Part shown: piece by piece, positions 53,051 through 62,258 of the stretch
How the letters are laid out: the number at the start of each line of letters is the position of its first letter
Numbering within the stretch: position 1 is the stretch's first letter
Source of the DNA: Rhynchopus sp. YZ270_cl-10
Taxonomy: Eukaryota > Euglenozoa > Diplonemea > Diplonemida > Diplonemidae
Reading direction: 5' to 3'
Assembly: GCA_964035575.1 (NCBI GenBank)
Contig: OZ037855.1
Span: forward strand, 1,178,001-1,242,000
DNA: 64,000 bases
Notes under the pieces: model-generated
What the model saw: only the letters and a program-made list of their open reading frames with translations
What the model was told of the DNA's origin: nothing
Database searches by the model: none
Position numbers and translations under genes: made by a program

Positions 53051-55768
53051 ATGTCTACAGAGCAAGAACGAAAGCGGTCGGTTCCTAAGAAAGGTATCAA
53101 AATGGTTCCTGCTGGACAGACCACCGCCATGTCTATGCTGCCGTACGCGACTAATTCGGGTACTACCATGTGGTCGAGCGATTTCAACTCTTCGAATACG
53201 CTGCGGGGATGTGTGGTGCTTAAGTTTGGTGGGTCGAGCTGCGGGTCGAAACTGCCGCAGGTGACTGAGATTGTGGCGAAGCAGGCTTCAGAAGGGCCAG
53301 TGGCGGTAGTGGTGTCTGCAATGGGGAAAAGCACAGATTTGTTGATCGATGCTGCAGATCTGGCCTGTCTCGCGCAATACGATGCTGCCTGCGAGAAGGT
53401 AGCCCTCATCAAAACGCTGTCCCTCCGCAACATCGACACCTGCATCGCCCACGAACACCTTCTCCTCCCCATCCACAAACAGGTGGACACCCTGCTCACA
53501 GACCTCACCCAACTCCTTTTGGGCATTTCTCTTGTCCGAGAGCTCTCGCCAGCCTCTTTGGATCGCCTTTTAAGCTACGGAGAACGACTCAGTGCAATGA
53601 TTCTTGCGTATGTGTTGACAACAAACGGAACGCCGGCGGTATTTATTGATGGGAAGAACCTTATTGTGACAGACGAAGACTTTGGGAAGGCGAATGTGGA
53701 GTGGGAGGAAACGTTGGTGCGCATCCAGCATATGGAAGGGTGCAGCGAGGCGGTTCCTGTGGTCACCGGGTTTCTTGGGTCGACACGAGATGGGCGGCGG
53801 ACGACGCTTGGACGGAATGGGTCTGACTACACAGCGTCGCTGTTGGGGCTGGGTCTCAACGCTTCCAAGGTAGTGATAAACACTGACGTGCCTGGTGTCT
53901 TCACAGCGGACCCTTCCATCGTGAAGGAGGCGTACCCAGTGCCGTTGCTGTCCTATGTCGAGGCGATGGAGTTGTCCATATACGGCTCCAGGATGTTCCA
54001 CCCCAGAACGATTCTGCCCCTCGTAGACCAAAAGATTCCGATGACAATCCGCAACACAGATGACCCCGACGGAGAGGCTACTGTCATCTCATCGAGCCAG
54101 CACCGAGCGTCGCATCAGGCAACATGCGTCACACAGCTCGAAAACATGGGGGTCCTCACGTTGCGGTCCCGCTTAGGCCAGGGTCTCGACGGCAACAAAG
54201 GTACGAGAAGCCATCAGCAGCACATCGGTTTAAAGTGCTGCGCAGCGTTGGACCGGGTGGACGTGAAGATCCACCACGCATCCTTCGCTGCGAACGGCCA
54301 GGCGGTCCACGTTGTCATCTCTGAAAACCAGATCGCCGACGCGCAGAACGTCCTGAAGGAGGAATTCGAACGCGAAATCGAGCGCAAGGAGTTTGACGAG
54401 ATGCATGTCTGGGCTCCGGTCACACTTCTTTCTTTGGTCCGCGCACCGCAGATGGTACTACAAAAGCTCTTTGCTGGCCTGACTGCCGCTAGAGTACGCA
54501 TCCGAGCTGTTGGACAGGGCTCCGACTCATCCTCGGTCTCCTGCGTCATCGACGGCCACGACACTGCAGTGGCCGTACGATGCGCGCACACCGCAATCAA
54601 CCTTGGCCACCAGATTGTCTCGCTTATGGTGCTGGGCAACAACCCTTCCTCTCTGAACCTTCTTAAACGCATTGACGAGAAGCGCGGGGAGATGCTGGAA
54701 CGGTATAAGGTGGAGCTGCGTGTGGTGGGGATATTTCATACCTGCGGGGTGACGCATCATGCGGATTTGCAGAGCCCTGCGGCGCCGTTGGAGCTGGAGG
54801 AGGATGGGGTGGGGATTGCGGCGAAGGTGGCGGAGATGGAGAAGAGCGAATGCATCAAGAACGCGACGGTCACGAAGGGGATGCGGATGAGCAGCATCCT
54901 CCCGATTCGGTTGCTGCAACGGCTCCGGCAGATGTCGTGTCCTGTCGTTGTCGACTGCAACCGCTTGCCCCTCGACCTCAACGACTTCTACAAAGCATGC
55001 GCCTCACACGGCATCAACATCGTCACCTCCTCCGCCGCCTCAATCGCCTCCCTCGACGAATCCCTCCCTATCGAACCCGAATCCTTCCTGATGTACGACA
55101 CCTCCGTCGGCGCCTCCGTCCCCATCTGCGACACCATCCGCCGTCTCAACCAAATGGGAGACCGTGTCATTCAGGTCGAAGGCGTGCTCTCAGGGACCTG
55201 CAACTACATCTGCACCCTCCTCAACGAAGGGGAAAGGGATTTGTCCGTTGCAGCGCAGGCTGCGATCGCAAATTCTTATAGTGAAGCGAGAATTGTAAAT
55301 GATCTGAATGGGTTGGATGCGGCGAATAAGCTGGTAGCGTTGTCTCGGATGATGGGGTATAAATTGAGGTTGGAGGATATTGATCGGAGGCCGTTGGTGT
55401 CGGTGGCGTGTCAAGAAGAGTTGGAGAATGCAACCAGGGACGAACAGATAGAGATTCTGCAGAAGCACGACGCAGCCTTCGCAGCGCACGCAGACTCCCA
55501 GGAACCCGGACACACCCTAGCCTACCTCTGTGGAGCAGACTTCCGTGGCGACACCGTCCAAGCCTGGGTCAAACCACAATGGGTCTCCTCCAACCACCCC
55601 TCCCTCCTTGTCAAAGGCATCGACATCTACATGCAGATCCACAGGGAAGGCTACGCATCAGGCCACCCTCTCCTCCTTCAGGGACCTGGTTGTGGGTCCT
55701 CCTCTGCCCTAGGTATTCTAGGTGACATTTTAAAAACAGCACTAAAGCTCCAAGGTACCATGCTCTAA
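53051..55768 (+). CDS. Bifunctional aspartokinase-homoserine dehydrogenase, dehydrogenase half degenerate
   Basis: This encodes 905 residues, the order of bacterial ThrA. The kinase half is well kept: LKFGGSSCGS (K58), LSYGERLSAM, TLGRNGSDYTASLLGLGL, INTDVPGVFTADPSI and MELSIYGSRMFHPRTILP. An ACT-type regulatory region follows (about 380-530). It would phosphorylate aspartate, the first step toward lysine, threonine and methionine. The homoserine dehydrogenase half still has GVLSGTCNYI and DLNGLDAANKL. Two normally invariant features are changed: the nucleotide-binding glycine loop is LGNNPSSLN, and the TPNKKA segment with the catalytic Lys is TSSAASIAS (from T659). The second activity may therefore be lost or altered. 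There is no clear targeting peptide. A bacterial or algal origin of the gene is possible. Confidence 0.9.
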   Translation: MSTEQERKRSVPKKGIKMVPAGQTTAMSMLPYATNSGTTMWSSDFNSSNTLRGCVVLKFGGSSCGSKLPQVTEIVAKQASEGPVAVVVSAMGKSTDLLIDAADLACLAQYDAACEKVALIKTLSLRNIDTCIAHEHLLLPIHKQVDTLLTDLTQLLLGISLVRELSPASLDRLLSYGERLSAMILAYVLTTNGTPAVFIDGKNLIVTDEDFGKANVEWEETLVRIQHMEGCSEAVPVVTGFLGSTRDGRRTTLGRNGSDYTASLLGLGLNASKVVINTDVPGVFTADPSIVKEAYPVPLLSYVEAMELSIYGSRMFHPRTILPLVDQKIPMTIRNTDDPDGEATVISSSQHRASHQATCVTQLENMGVLTLRSRLGQGLDGNKGTRSHQQHIGLKCCAALDRVDVKIHHASFAANGQAVHVVISENQIADAQNVLKEEFEREIERKEFDEMHVWAPVTLLSLVRAPQMVLQKLFAGLTAARVRIRAVGQGSDSSSVSCVIDGHDTAVAVRCAHTAINLGHQIVSLMVLGNNPSSLNLLKRIDEKRGEMLERYKVELRVVGIFHTCGVTHHADLQSPAAPLELEEDGVGIAAKVAEMEKSECIKNATVTKGMRMSSILPIRLLQRLRQMSCPVVVDCNRLPLDLNDFYKACASHGINIVTSSAASIASLDESLPIEPESFLMYDTSVGASVPICDTIRRLNQMGDRVIQVEGVLSGTCNYICTLLNEGERDLSVAAQAAIANSYSEARIVNDLNGLDAANKLVALSRMMGYKLRLEDIDRRPLVSVACQEELENATRDEQIEILQKHDAAFAAHADSQEPGHTLAYLCGADFRGDTVQAWVKPQWVSSNHPSLLVKGIDIYMQIHREGYASGHPLLLQGPGCGSSSALGILGDILKTALKLQGTML

Positions 55769-55830
55769 AAATAGAAGGTGGTTAATACACTGTGAGGATG
55801 TGGGGTCTGACAAACCTTTTCTTTCGCGCA

Positions 55831-55915
55831 ACACTCCGGGGTTCGATAACCCGCGGAGTGTCAGTGCCTGCGTCCCAGAGGCGTTTGTATGCTATCAACT
55901 TCACTGTCTTTTGAA
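55831..55915 (+). repeat. HP2 two-hairpin repeat copy
   Basis: ACACTCCGGGGTT and AACCCGCGGAGTGT around CGAT, then CAGTGCCTGCGTCCCAGAGG and a tail ATCAACTTCACTG. Nearly identical to 39858 over its first 60 bases. Confidence 0.85.
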
Positions 55916-55970
55916 GGCGTGAAAGATGTATGTAAGAAGTATAATGCTAGTATTTTTGAGTCTTACTTGA

Positions 55971-56000
55971 CTAAGCAAGGTCTTAGGTTCATCTTAACAC
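55971..56000 (+). repeat. HP1-like hairpin copy
   Basis: CTAAG (55971-55975) pairs with CTTAG (55982-55986). The tail is GTTCATCTTAACAC. The basal left arm is diverged (CTTACTTGA). Confidence 0.55.
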
Positions 56001-56010
56001 TATTTCATTG

Positions 56011-56095
56011 TGGGGTTCGATAACCCGCGGAGTACCAGTGCCTGAGTCCGCCGGTGTAAGGTGAAGCGTTTTGCACTGTCAACTTCTCTTTTTCA
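56011..56095 (+). repeat. HP2 two-hairpin repeat copy, variant type
   Basis: GGGGTTCGATAACCCGCGGA, then CAGTGCCTGAGTCCGCC and TTTTGCACTGTCAACTTCTC. It shares the GTCCGCC variant with 17880. Confidence 0.75.
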
Positions 56096-56252
56096 TGGTT
56101 AGCGGTAGATGAGGTGGATTTCATCTGACAAATTTGTTTTTTTTTGGTTGACCTGCAAGTATTGTGTCTTTGATTCAATTCCACACAAAATATGTGTGAG
56201 GCCCTTTTGTCTTGCAAAGGTTTCTTAGTTGTCTCCTGTCTACCTTTCGTTT

Positions 56253-56300
56253 GATGACTACTTAGTGCACGTGACGCTTAGGTTCATCTTACCACATCTT
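56253..56300 (+). repeat. HP1-like hairpin copy
   Basis: GATGACTA (56253-56260) faces TAGGTTCATC (56279-56288), keeping the GATGA/TTCATC base and the 2-base bulge. The tail is TTACCACATCTTTCTC. Confidence 0.55.
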
Positions 56301-56468
56301 TCTCTTTGTTTTCTTTGTTTTCCACGAGCGCCTGAAGCGCTTGCGATTCTCCATTCTGCGCACAACAATGTTAACCCGTGTACACACACGGATTTTTCTT
56401 TAGCCAGTTCCATCTTTCGGCATTAAAATTATCATTTCTTTCATTTTCTCACACGAAACGAATGCATG

Positions 56469-56575
56469 CACAGTGGCCTTGTTACCAGAAAAGTAACGCC
56501 GTGTTAATTTATTCCTACATAACAAGCTCGAGTTTGTTACAGTTTTTTTGCTTGTTACTTAACAAGGCCACCGTG
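56469..56575. repeat. Palindromic mini-element, 16-base terminal inverted repeats
   Basis: CACAGTGGCCTTGTTA (56469-56484) and TAACAAGGCCACCGTG (56560-56575) match as inverted repeats at 15 of 16 positions. Inside is a second near-palindrome centred on CTCGAG at about 56527-56532, with TAACAA and TTGTTA arms. The layout is that of a tiny MITE-like element or a strong RNA hairpin. Confidence 0.75.
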
Positions 56576-56928
56576 TGTCTAATAAAGGGCCCTCCCCCAT
56601 AAATAAACCTAAACAAAACGTTTTTTTTTGTTGTGCCAGAAAAGAGGGAACGCTAGAGGAGTAAAAAAAAATCCTGCGTTTTTGTTTGGCTTTGCCGTGG
56701 ATGTACAAAAAGTATCCCCCCCATCCCGTACCCCCCTTTCGTCCCTCTATTCCCCTTTATTTTGCATGCCAACATCGATGACGTTCCTGCCTACTTTCCT
56801 TTTACTGACCTACTTCAACTCACAACATATTTCTTCATGATCACAAGCGTCCGGCGACTGGCTTAGAACATCACAGAACCCAACCACAACTATCCAGAGT
56901 GAATCCATTTGGTTCAAGACTACACAAC

Positions 56929-57759
56929 ATGGGGGGGATAGACATGCAGTGCGAGGCGTTGGAGGTGTTGAAGGAGCTGAAGGGTTCCTTCGCGCAGCTG
57001 CAGGGCGACCTAGCACAGTACCGCAACCATGCGGGGGGCATTGAAGAGCAGATGGAGGAGTGCCGTGGGGTGCTGCGGGGGCTCAACATTGCGCTGCCTT
57101 CGCAGACACATGATGTGTCCCCTACTCCACCTGGACGGAGTGCTGCACCTACGGGCGGCACGGACGCAGTGCTCTCCCCAGGCACCCTCCTTGAACGTGA
57201 CGTACACCGTACCCTAGACGAAACTGAACAACTCCTCACCGGCCTCCGCAAGCAGTCCGATATTGACACGGAACCGCTCTGTCACGAAGAGCTCACCCAC
57301 CGCAAGCAAATTGAAATGCAGTTTAGCACCCGTGCGCACGAGATCACGGAAGAAGCTGCGCTGATGAAGTGGCAGCACCAGCACTCCTTCTCCTCGGGCG
57401 GGGGGGACATACGGAGTAGCAGTGGCGGGTCAGCGAAGGAGATTCCTCGACACCAGTCTGCTATCACCTCTAAGACCGAGCCTCTTGCAGTAGGTATTGA
57501 AAAGGCGCCGAGAGAAGGGTCCAGAGAAGGCAGTGCCGAAGCGGAAAGGGAAGGGGTGGTGGTCAAGAAGCAGGACAAATACGACATCCAAATAGCAGCC
57601 CTTCTCGCAGAAGGCGTCTGGAAGGCGAAGCAAGACAGCAGAGGACACACCTATTATTACAAGGCCTCAGATAAAAAGACGCGTGTCTGGAATTTGAAGA
57701 AATATTTGAAGGAAATTGAGGCAAAAGCGAAGGCAGAAGGAGCAGAGGCGGAAGGATAA
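56929..57759 (+). CDS. WW-like domain protein with coiled coil
   Basis: This encodes 276 residues from MGGIDMQCEALEVL. The first 50 residues look like a coiled coil (ALEVLKELKGSFAQLQGDLAQ). The middle is disordered with Pro, Ser and acidic stretches. Near the C-terminus a WW-like unit has W231, the aromatic run HTYYYKA and W254, although the usual final Pro is Asn (RVWNLKKYL). Such domains bind proline-rich peptides. The last 20 residues are a charged helix. No orthologue is recognised. Confidence 0.65.
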   Translation: MGGIDMQCEALEVLKELKGSFAQLQGDLAQYRNHAGGIEEQMEECRGVLRGLNIALPSQTHDVSPTPPGRSAAPTGGTDAVLSPGTLLERDVHRTLDETEQLLTGLRKQSDIDTEPLCHEELTHRKQIEMQFSTRAHEITEEAALMKWQHQHSFSSGGGDIRSSSGGSAKEIPRHQSAITSKTEPLAVGIEKAPREGSREGSAEAEREGVVVKKQDKYDIQIAALLAEGVWKAKQDSRGHTYYYKASDKKTRVWNLKKYLKEIEAKAKAEGAEAEG

Positions 57760-58192
57760 TCCTATATTAAAAAAAAGCAGCATTTTATTGTTAGAATTAG
57801 AAAAAAATGGGAGATTGTTTTCAAATAGAGCAAAAAATATAATCATATACCTCCTCTCCCTTCCCCCGATTGTAACTTTTCAAATATTCTTGAACAGCCT
57901 CAAATTTTCTCTGCTCCGGTCAACCCAATGCTGTTCTGAACCATGAACGGGGAAAATAAATTTTGTTTGTTGTATTCCAATGGGCTCCCATCACAATACT
58001 GCAACCATTAGATGTATCCGTTGGCGACCATTCATAGACATATAGACAATCAGTCATCCTCCTCCGTTACCTCCACCTTTGTGCTGCTGTCGTAACTAAC
58101 GTTGCTGTTGTTGTTGTTTCCACTTCCGTCGCTCGCTGCTCTCATATCACCACACCATCACCCCAGACGCTATCGCATACACTAGAAAAAAA
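57760..58192. other. Spacer
   Basis: AT-rich with no hairpin family member of good quality. A weak HP1-like stretch (TTAGATGTATCC with CATTCATAG) lies at about 58009-58037. Pyrimidine-rich sequence ends near CATACACTAG before the BRCT start. Confidence 0.5.
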
Positions 58193-58972
58193 ATGGTTTT
58201 AAACGGGAAGCGGATCGTCTTCACAGGCACCCTCCCGATTAAGAGGATCGAGGCTGAAGATGCTGTGCGGGAGATGGGCGGGGTTGTGCAGAAGGCGGTG
58301 ACTTCGAACACTGATATCGTTGTGACAGCTCCAGGGTCGAAGAACACGGTAAAGACACAGAAGGCAAAGTTCCACAGCCTTGAGGTGTGGACAGGTGAGG
58401 AGTTCATGGACCTCTACGAATCCTATAAAGAAGACCCTGGAACGGCACCAACCCTGCCCCCGCCCAAGCCGCCATCCCCTCCCCCTCCTCCGGTCCAAAA
58501 ACCTGCCAAAAAAGCGAAAAAAATGTCGGGTCCATCTATCATGTGCTATTGCAGGAAAGGTGGTGACAAAGTTGATATTGCGAAGCATTTTGGTTATTTC
58601 TCGGATTCTGATAAACCAGCGTTGGTTGGGTATTGTGAACGAACTGCAAGGAATATGGCGTTGGCGCCTTTGGAGCTGGCACTGCCGTTGAACCTTTGTC
58701 TGGAAGGGGCGGATCCACGGTCCATAGCGTGGTCGCTGCTGTATGGGCTGGGCATCGACGAAAGCTACTTCGCGTCTGCAAAGCTTGTACCTGCTACCGA
58801 AGATGCCGTGCCTGACGACGTATGGCAGGTCTTGTCTGCACACTCAGTGGCAAATGCCTTTATCTTTACATTACGATGCAAAGATGGTCCTCAACCAGCA
58901 CGCTCGCCGCTCGTCTACGGGACTGTCGTGGAGGAATGTATAATAGGGGTGTTGACAGTGGAGAAGAGTTGA
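58193..58972 (+). CDS. BRCT-domain protein with unknown C-terminal domain
   Basis: This encodes 259 residues. Residues about 1-78 form a BRCT domain: GKRIVFTGTLP, the AVREMGGVVQKAVTSNTDIVV core, and EVWTGEEFMDLY with the conserved Trp. This single type resembles those of DNA ligase, RFC1 and PARP. BRCT domains bind phosphopeptides or DNA ends in repair and replication. A proline-rich linker (about 85-100) and a Lys-rich patch (KPAKKAKK, a possible nuclear signal) lead to a folded C-terminal region of about 145 residues I cannot name. No ligase, nuclease or polymerase motif is present. Confidence 0.8.
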   Translation: MVLNGKRIVFTGTLPIKRIEAEDAVREMGGVVQKAVTSNTDIVVTAPGSKNTVKTQKAKFHSLEVWTGEEFMDLYESYKEDPGTAPTLPPPKPPSPPPPPVQKPAKKAKKMSGPSIMCYCRKGGDKVDIAKHFGYFSDSDKPALVGYCERTARNMALAPLELALPLNLCLEGADPRSIAWSLLYGLGIDESYFASAKLVPATEDAVPDDVWQVLSAHSVANAFIFTLRCKDGPQPARSPLVYGTVVEECIIGVLTVEKS

Positions 58973-59349
58973 AGGGGAGGGGGTGAGAGAGAGAGCGAGA
59001 AAAATGCAGGTTTTGCGTCCGTCGAGACGTTGCTCTGCAATAAAAAAACAATTTTAAGGTGACCAAGCAAAGGCTTAGGTTAGTTTTATTTAGTTTCTTT
59101 CCCCTCTCGCTTTCTATATTCATGGGGTATCCGAACTGCTTTTGAGTACCGTTATTTTTTCTTAGTTTTTTTCTTAGACACTTTGAGTACTTGAACCCAC
59201 ATTATTCCCTAATTGAAGTACTTAATTTGGTCACATGCTTTGGAGCAAATCCATCTATCTACTAGATGAGTGTCTCTTTTTTGTTGTTATTTTCAGTGCA
59301 CTTGCAGCACACATTTATCTTATTGGGGGTCCTTTTAGTATTATATCGG
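58973..59349. other. Short spacer with HP1 copy
   Basis: HP1-like hairpin at 59056-59085. A T-rich tract ends in TTATTTTCAG (59297), the likely trans-splice acceptor that decides the start of the next gene. Confidence 0.55.
59056..59085 (+). repeat. HP1 hairpin repeat copy
   Basis: AAGGTGACCAAGC (59056-59068) with CCAAGC facing GCTTAGG (59073-59079) and one bulge. The 3' basal arm is lost (GGTTAGTTTT). Confidence 0.6.
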
Positions 59350-61695
59350 ATGTTGAGTAAAAATGCTTCTTTTGCTCCTTCCCCTTCCCCTCCTTCTTCT
59401 CCTCCTCCTCCTTCACCCCTACCATCCAAAGGAACACAAAAGGCAAACTATGATATGATGAAACGAACCTGCCGGCTTTTCGTGGTATACCACGAGGCAT
59501 TGAAGGCCTATGTTGGGACCAAGGAGGCCACAAGGGTTGTGCTTCGTAGCACCGAGCGCCCGCCGCTTGAAGATGTCCTGAGTGATTTGATGCAAGCGTC
59601 AGGGAATAAGATGTCCGAATCCGATAAGAGCGAAGTGGTATTAGAGGCTGTCCACGAAGCACGGCGATTGTCTACAGTGCGGGAGGGCTTCCGGAAATAT
59701 GAGGGGGTGTGTCTGAAGGCGATCCAGTCGCATCCTTTGATGCTTGGCACGCCACTCTGCCTTTTCTTTGCATGCGTCCAAGGTGCGGTGCAGCTTCAAC
59801 ACGCGAATCTCGCAGAAACACACTTTGTCCGGTACTGCCTCGAACTCAACAAAAAGCTTGCAAACAGTACAAACCCCGTCGTCACCCAGTCACCCCTTCC
59901 AGGGAACACAGAAATACCCAGTACCGCTGCGGTGCAGACGGCGCTCAACCAGGTTCTTGCTCTCATCTCGCATGACAACACTGCGGATTCGCAGAACATC
60001 AAACCCTTTCGCGAGGATGCATGGAAGCGTGCGTGGCGCTGTGTCGATGTCGCTGCAAAGATTGGTGTCCGCCCAACAGTTGAAACATTGGTTCTCCTTC
60101 TGAGCCACGCTCAGGAAACAAAAAAGCTTTCTTGCGTTGCCGACACTCTCTCTCGGGGTGAAGGGGATAGCTCTACGCGGATTGTCTACACAAACTGCGG
60201 ACCAACGATTCATGTTAACCAGGGGATTACGAACGGGTTTTTGAAGGAGCTTTCCACGGATGGAAGCGAGGTGTACCATTTGCAGGCTGTCAGCGCTTTG
60301 CGTGTCGTCATGGAAGATGCGTTTCGGGTGATGCAGGGTGCGGCATATGAGGTAAAGCACGTTGCAGATATGGACTGGAAGGTTCACAGCAATGCGTTAA
60401 GGGATATCCATGACGCTGCAGCCTTGCTAGAGAAGCGTCGCCCGCTCTTCGCCTTCTCTTTGCCCTGCATGCTGCACTATGCACAATGTGGCATTCTCCT
60501 TCGTAATGATATAAGCAACGTTCTTAACGATATGCTCCCTACCAACGCCTCCGATGCTGTTAAAGCAAAGCATGCCAGCATGGCCCTCACTGCCAACGCC
60601 TTTCACCTTCTCTCGCAAGCGTGGCTCTCTCTCGACCCAACGGAAAAGGGAGATGAAAAAAATGCAAACAACGCACTCCGCATCTCAGCTGAGGACCTCG
60701 CAACGCAACTTCTGCAGAGAAGTGGGGGTGAGGAGAGGGTTGTTTGGGAGGATGCGCAGGCTGTCATTACATACTGCACATTTCAGGTGGTTGTCGCGAA
60801 TGCAAGCATTTTGAATGACCCATCGCAACAACCGATGCACACATCCTTATTCAACAATGTGCGCGCAGCGAGGGGGGTATGGAAGAAATACCTGGCACAT
60901 TGCACTGCTGTGGAAAGCACCGTACCTTCGGAGCACGTTGAGGCGATGCTCCTGCTCTACGCCGTGGCAGGGGACATGGAGAGTGTGGAGAACACAATCG
61001 ATGCGTACCAAGCACTTCGCCCCTTTGCGAGCACATTGCGGTTTTATTCGTACCTCACAGCGCGATGGCGGGCGGAGACCAAGCTGCACCCCGTTCTCAC
61101 CTCCTCCGACCGCAGCGCTGCCGAGGCACCAGAGATGGAGGTACCTCCAATCCGCGTGACCTGCCTGCTGTCAGACACGCAGGCAACCTTTTCTGCAATG
61201 CACCTCCGCGTGGGCACGTCATTGGGTTTCGTCAATCAAGAAACCTTTCGGCGAATTAAAAAATTGAACACAGATGAAGAGGAGGAAATAGCCGAGTCTA
61301 CAATGAACACAACGGCAGGCACATCATCGGGAAGCGAAACGGGAGCAGCACCCATGGGCAACTCCATGGGAAGGGAACGCAAAGCATCAACAGACACAAC
61401 AGGAATGTCTATGAGAGGCTCAACGATACCAGCAACACCCACGTCTGGCCCACGAGGGTCATTTGTGAGAGGGGGGCCGAGCCCAGACACAACGACGACA
61501 ATTCCCAAATACGCAGGGACACCCAAAAAAGAAGTGCGTACAACACCAAGCCACCCCCAAGCCACAACGCCCCCGCAGGCCAAAGGCAAGGCGCCAACTG
61601 GCATGTACATGGGTGTGGTGCGCGTGCACCCTGACGGCACGCCATTGGGGTCGAAGAGAAACAAACCGACTATGGAATCAGGTCGACGTTACTAA
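59350..61695 (+). CDS. Large alpha-helical protein, possibly PPR-like
   Basis: This encodes 781 residues from MLSKNASFAPSPS. The frame is also open to an ATG at 59266, but a strong acceptor (TTATTTTCAG) lies between the two, so I use the inner Met. After a Pro/Ser-rich start the body to about residue 640 is almost all helical. One stretch (LLYAVAGDMESVENTIDAYQAL) has the look of a pentatricopeptide-type helix pair. The tail is disordered (Thr, Ser, Pro, Gly) and basic. Diverged PPR proteins are common in euglenozoan mitochondria, but the repeat call is weak and no orthologue is recognised. Confidence 0.6.
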   Translation: MLSKNASFAPSPSPPSSPPPPSPLPSKGTQKANYDMMKRTCRLFVVYHEALKAYVGTKEATRVVLRSTERPPLEDVLSDLMQASGNKMSESDKSEVVLEAVHEARRLSTVREGFRKYEGVCLKAIQSHPLMLGTPLCLFFACVQGAVQLQHANLAETHFVRYCLELNKKLANSTNPVVTQSPLPGNTEIPSTAAVQTALNQVLALISHDNTADSQNIKPFREDAWKRAWRCVDVAAKIGVRPTVETLVLLLSHAQETKKLSCVADTLSRGEGDSSTRIVYTNCGPTIHVNQGITNGFLKELSTDGSEVYHLQAVSALRVVMEDAFRVMQGAAYEVKHVADMDWKVHSNALRDIHDAAALLEKRRPLFAFSLPCMLHYAQCGILLRNDISNVLNDMLPTNASDAVKAKHASMALTANAFHLLSQAWLSLDPTEKGDEKNANNALRISAEDLATQLLQRSGGEERVVWEDAQAVITYCTFQVVVANASILNDPSQQPMHTSLFNNVRAARGVWKKYLAHCTAVESTVPSEHVEAMLLLYAVAGDMESVENTIDAYQALRPFASTLRFYSYLTARWRAETKLHPVLTSSDRSAAEAPEMEVPPIRVTCLLSDTQATFSAMHLRVGTSLGFVNQETFRRIKKLNTDEEEEIAESTMNTTAGTSSGSETGAAPMGNSMGRERKASTDTTGMSMRGSTIPATPTSGPRGSFVRGGPSPDTTTTIPKYAGTPKKEVRTTPSHPQATTPPQAKGKAPTGMYMGVVRVHPDGTPLGSKRNKPTMESGRRY

Positions 61696-62073
61696 GATGT
61701 TTTGTGTGTCCCCTCCAATCTTACCCAAGGGGAAGTGGTAGAACAAAATCTTTTGTTTATATTTTTTATCTACAGCCGACCCAGTACGGCAAAAAGTTGC
61801 CTAAAGTTCGTGAAAGGAAGTGATTGTCGAGGTGCCCTCCTCCACAAGGGAGGGTTGGGTTGTAGAGGGGGTGAATGTAGTTATCAACGTATGGGGGTGT
61901 TCTGGCATTTTTTTTGGGGGGTGATGGAGCGTTTTTCATTTTTGTGATTTTATGGTCCCCTCTGTTTTTTTTGTTATTGTTGTAGGGTACTATGACAAGA
62001 GGCGCTGTCTCGTCACAGCTGATGCTGTGTCTGGGCTCGGTTTTTTTTTTTCCCCTGTTATATTCTGCAGTTT

Positions 62074-62117
62074 CAGTGCCTGCGTCCCAGAGGCGTTCGC
62101 ACCATCAACCTTACTTT
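62074..62117 (+). repeat. HP2 repeat, 3' half only
   Basis: CAGTGCCTGCGTCCCAGAGG, then CGTTCGCACCATCAACCTTAC. The first hairpin is missing, as at 908. Confidence 0.65.
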
Positions 62118-62174
62118 TAGATGGCCCAATTTTTTTCTTCATCAATCTGTATCCGGATGGGGCTGACATCGTAC

Positions 62175-62215
62175 AGTGGGTCAGTCGGAGGTGCCTGCAT
62201 TAATAACTTCACTTT
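62175..62215 (+). repeat. HP5 repeat copy
   Basis: AGTGGGTCAGTCGGA, then GTGCCTGCAT and AACTTCACTTTGTATT. Related to 5506, with an HP2-like tail. Confidence 0.5.
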
Positions 62216-62258
62216 GTATTCCAATAGCAAGTGTGAAAATGCTGTCTCTATCATTAGT

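Larger units (their letters stand above)
55769..56928. other. Spacer dense in hairpin repeats
   Basis: Two HP2 copies (55831 and 56011), two HP1-like copies (55971 and 56253) and a palindromic mini-element (56469-56575). It ends in CAACCACAACTATCCAG, 35 bases before the next ATG. Confidence 0.6.
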
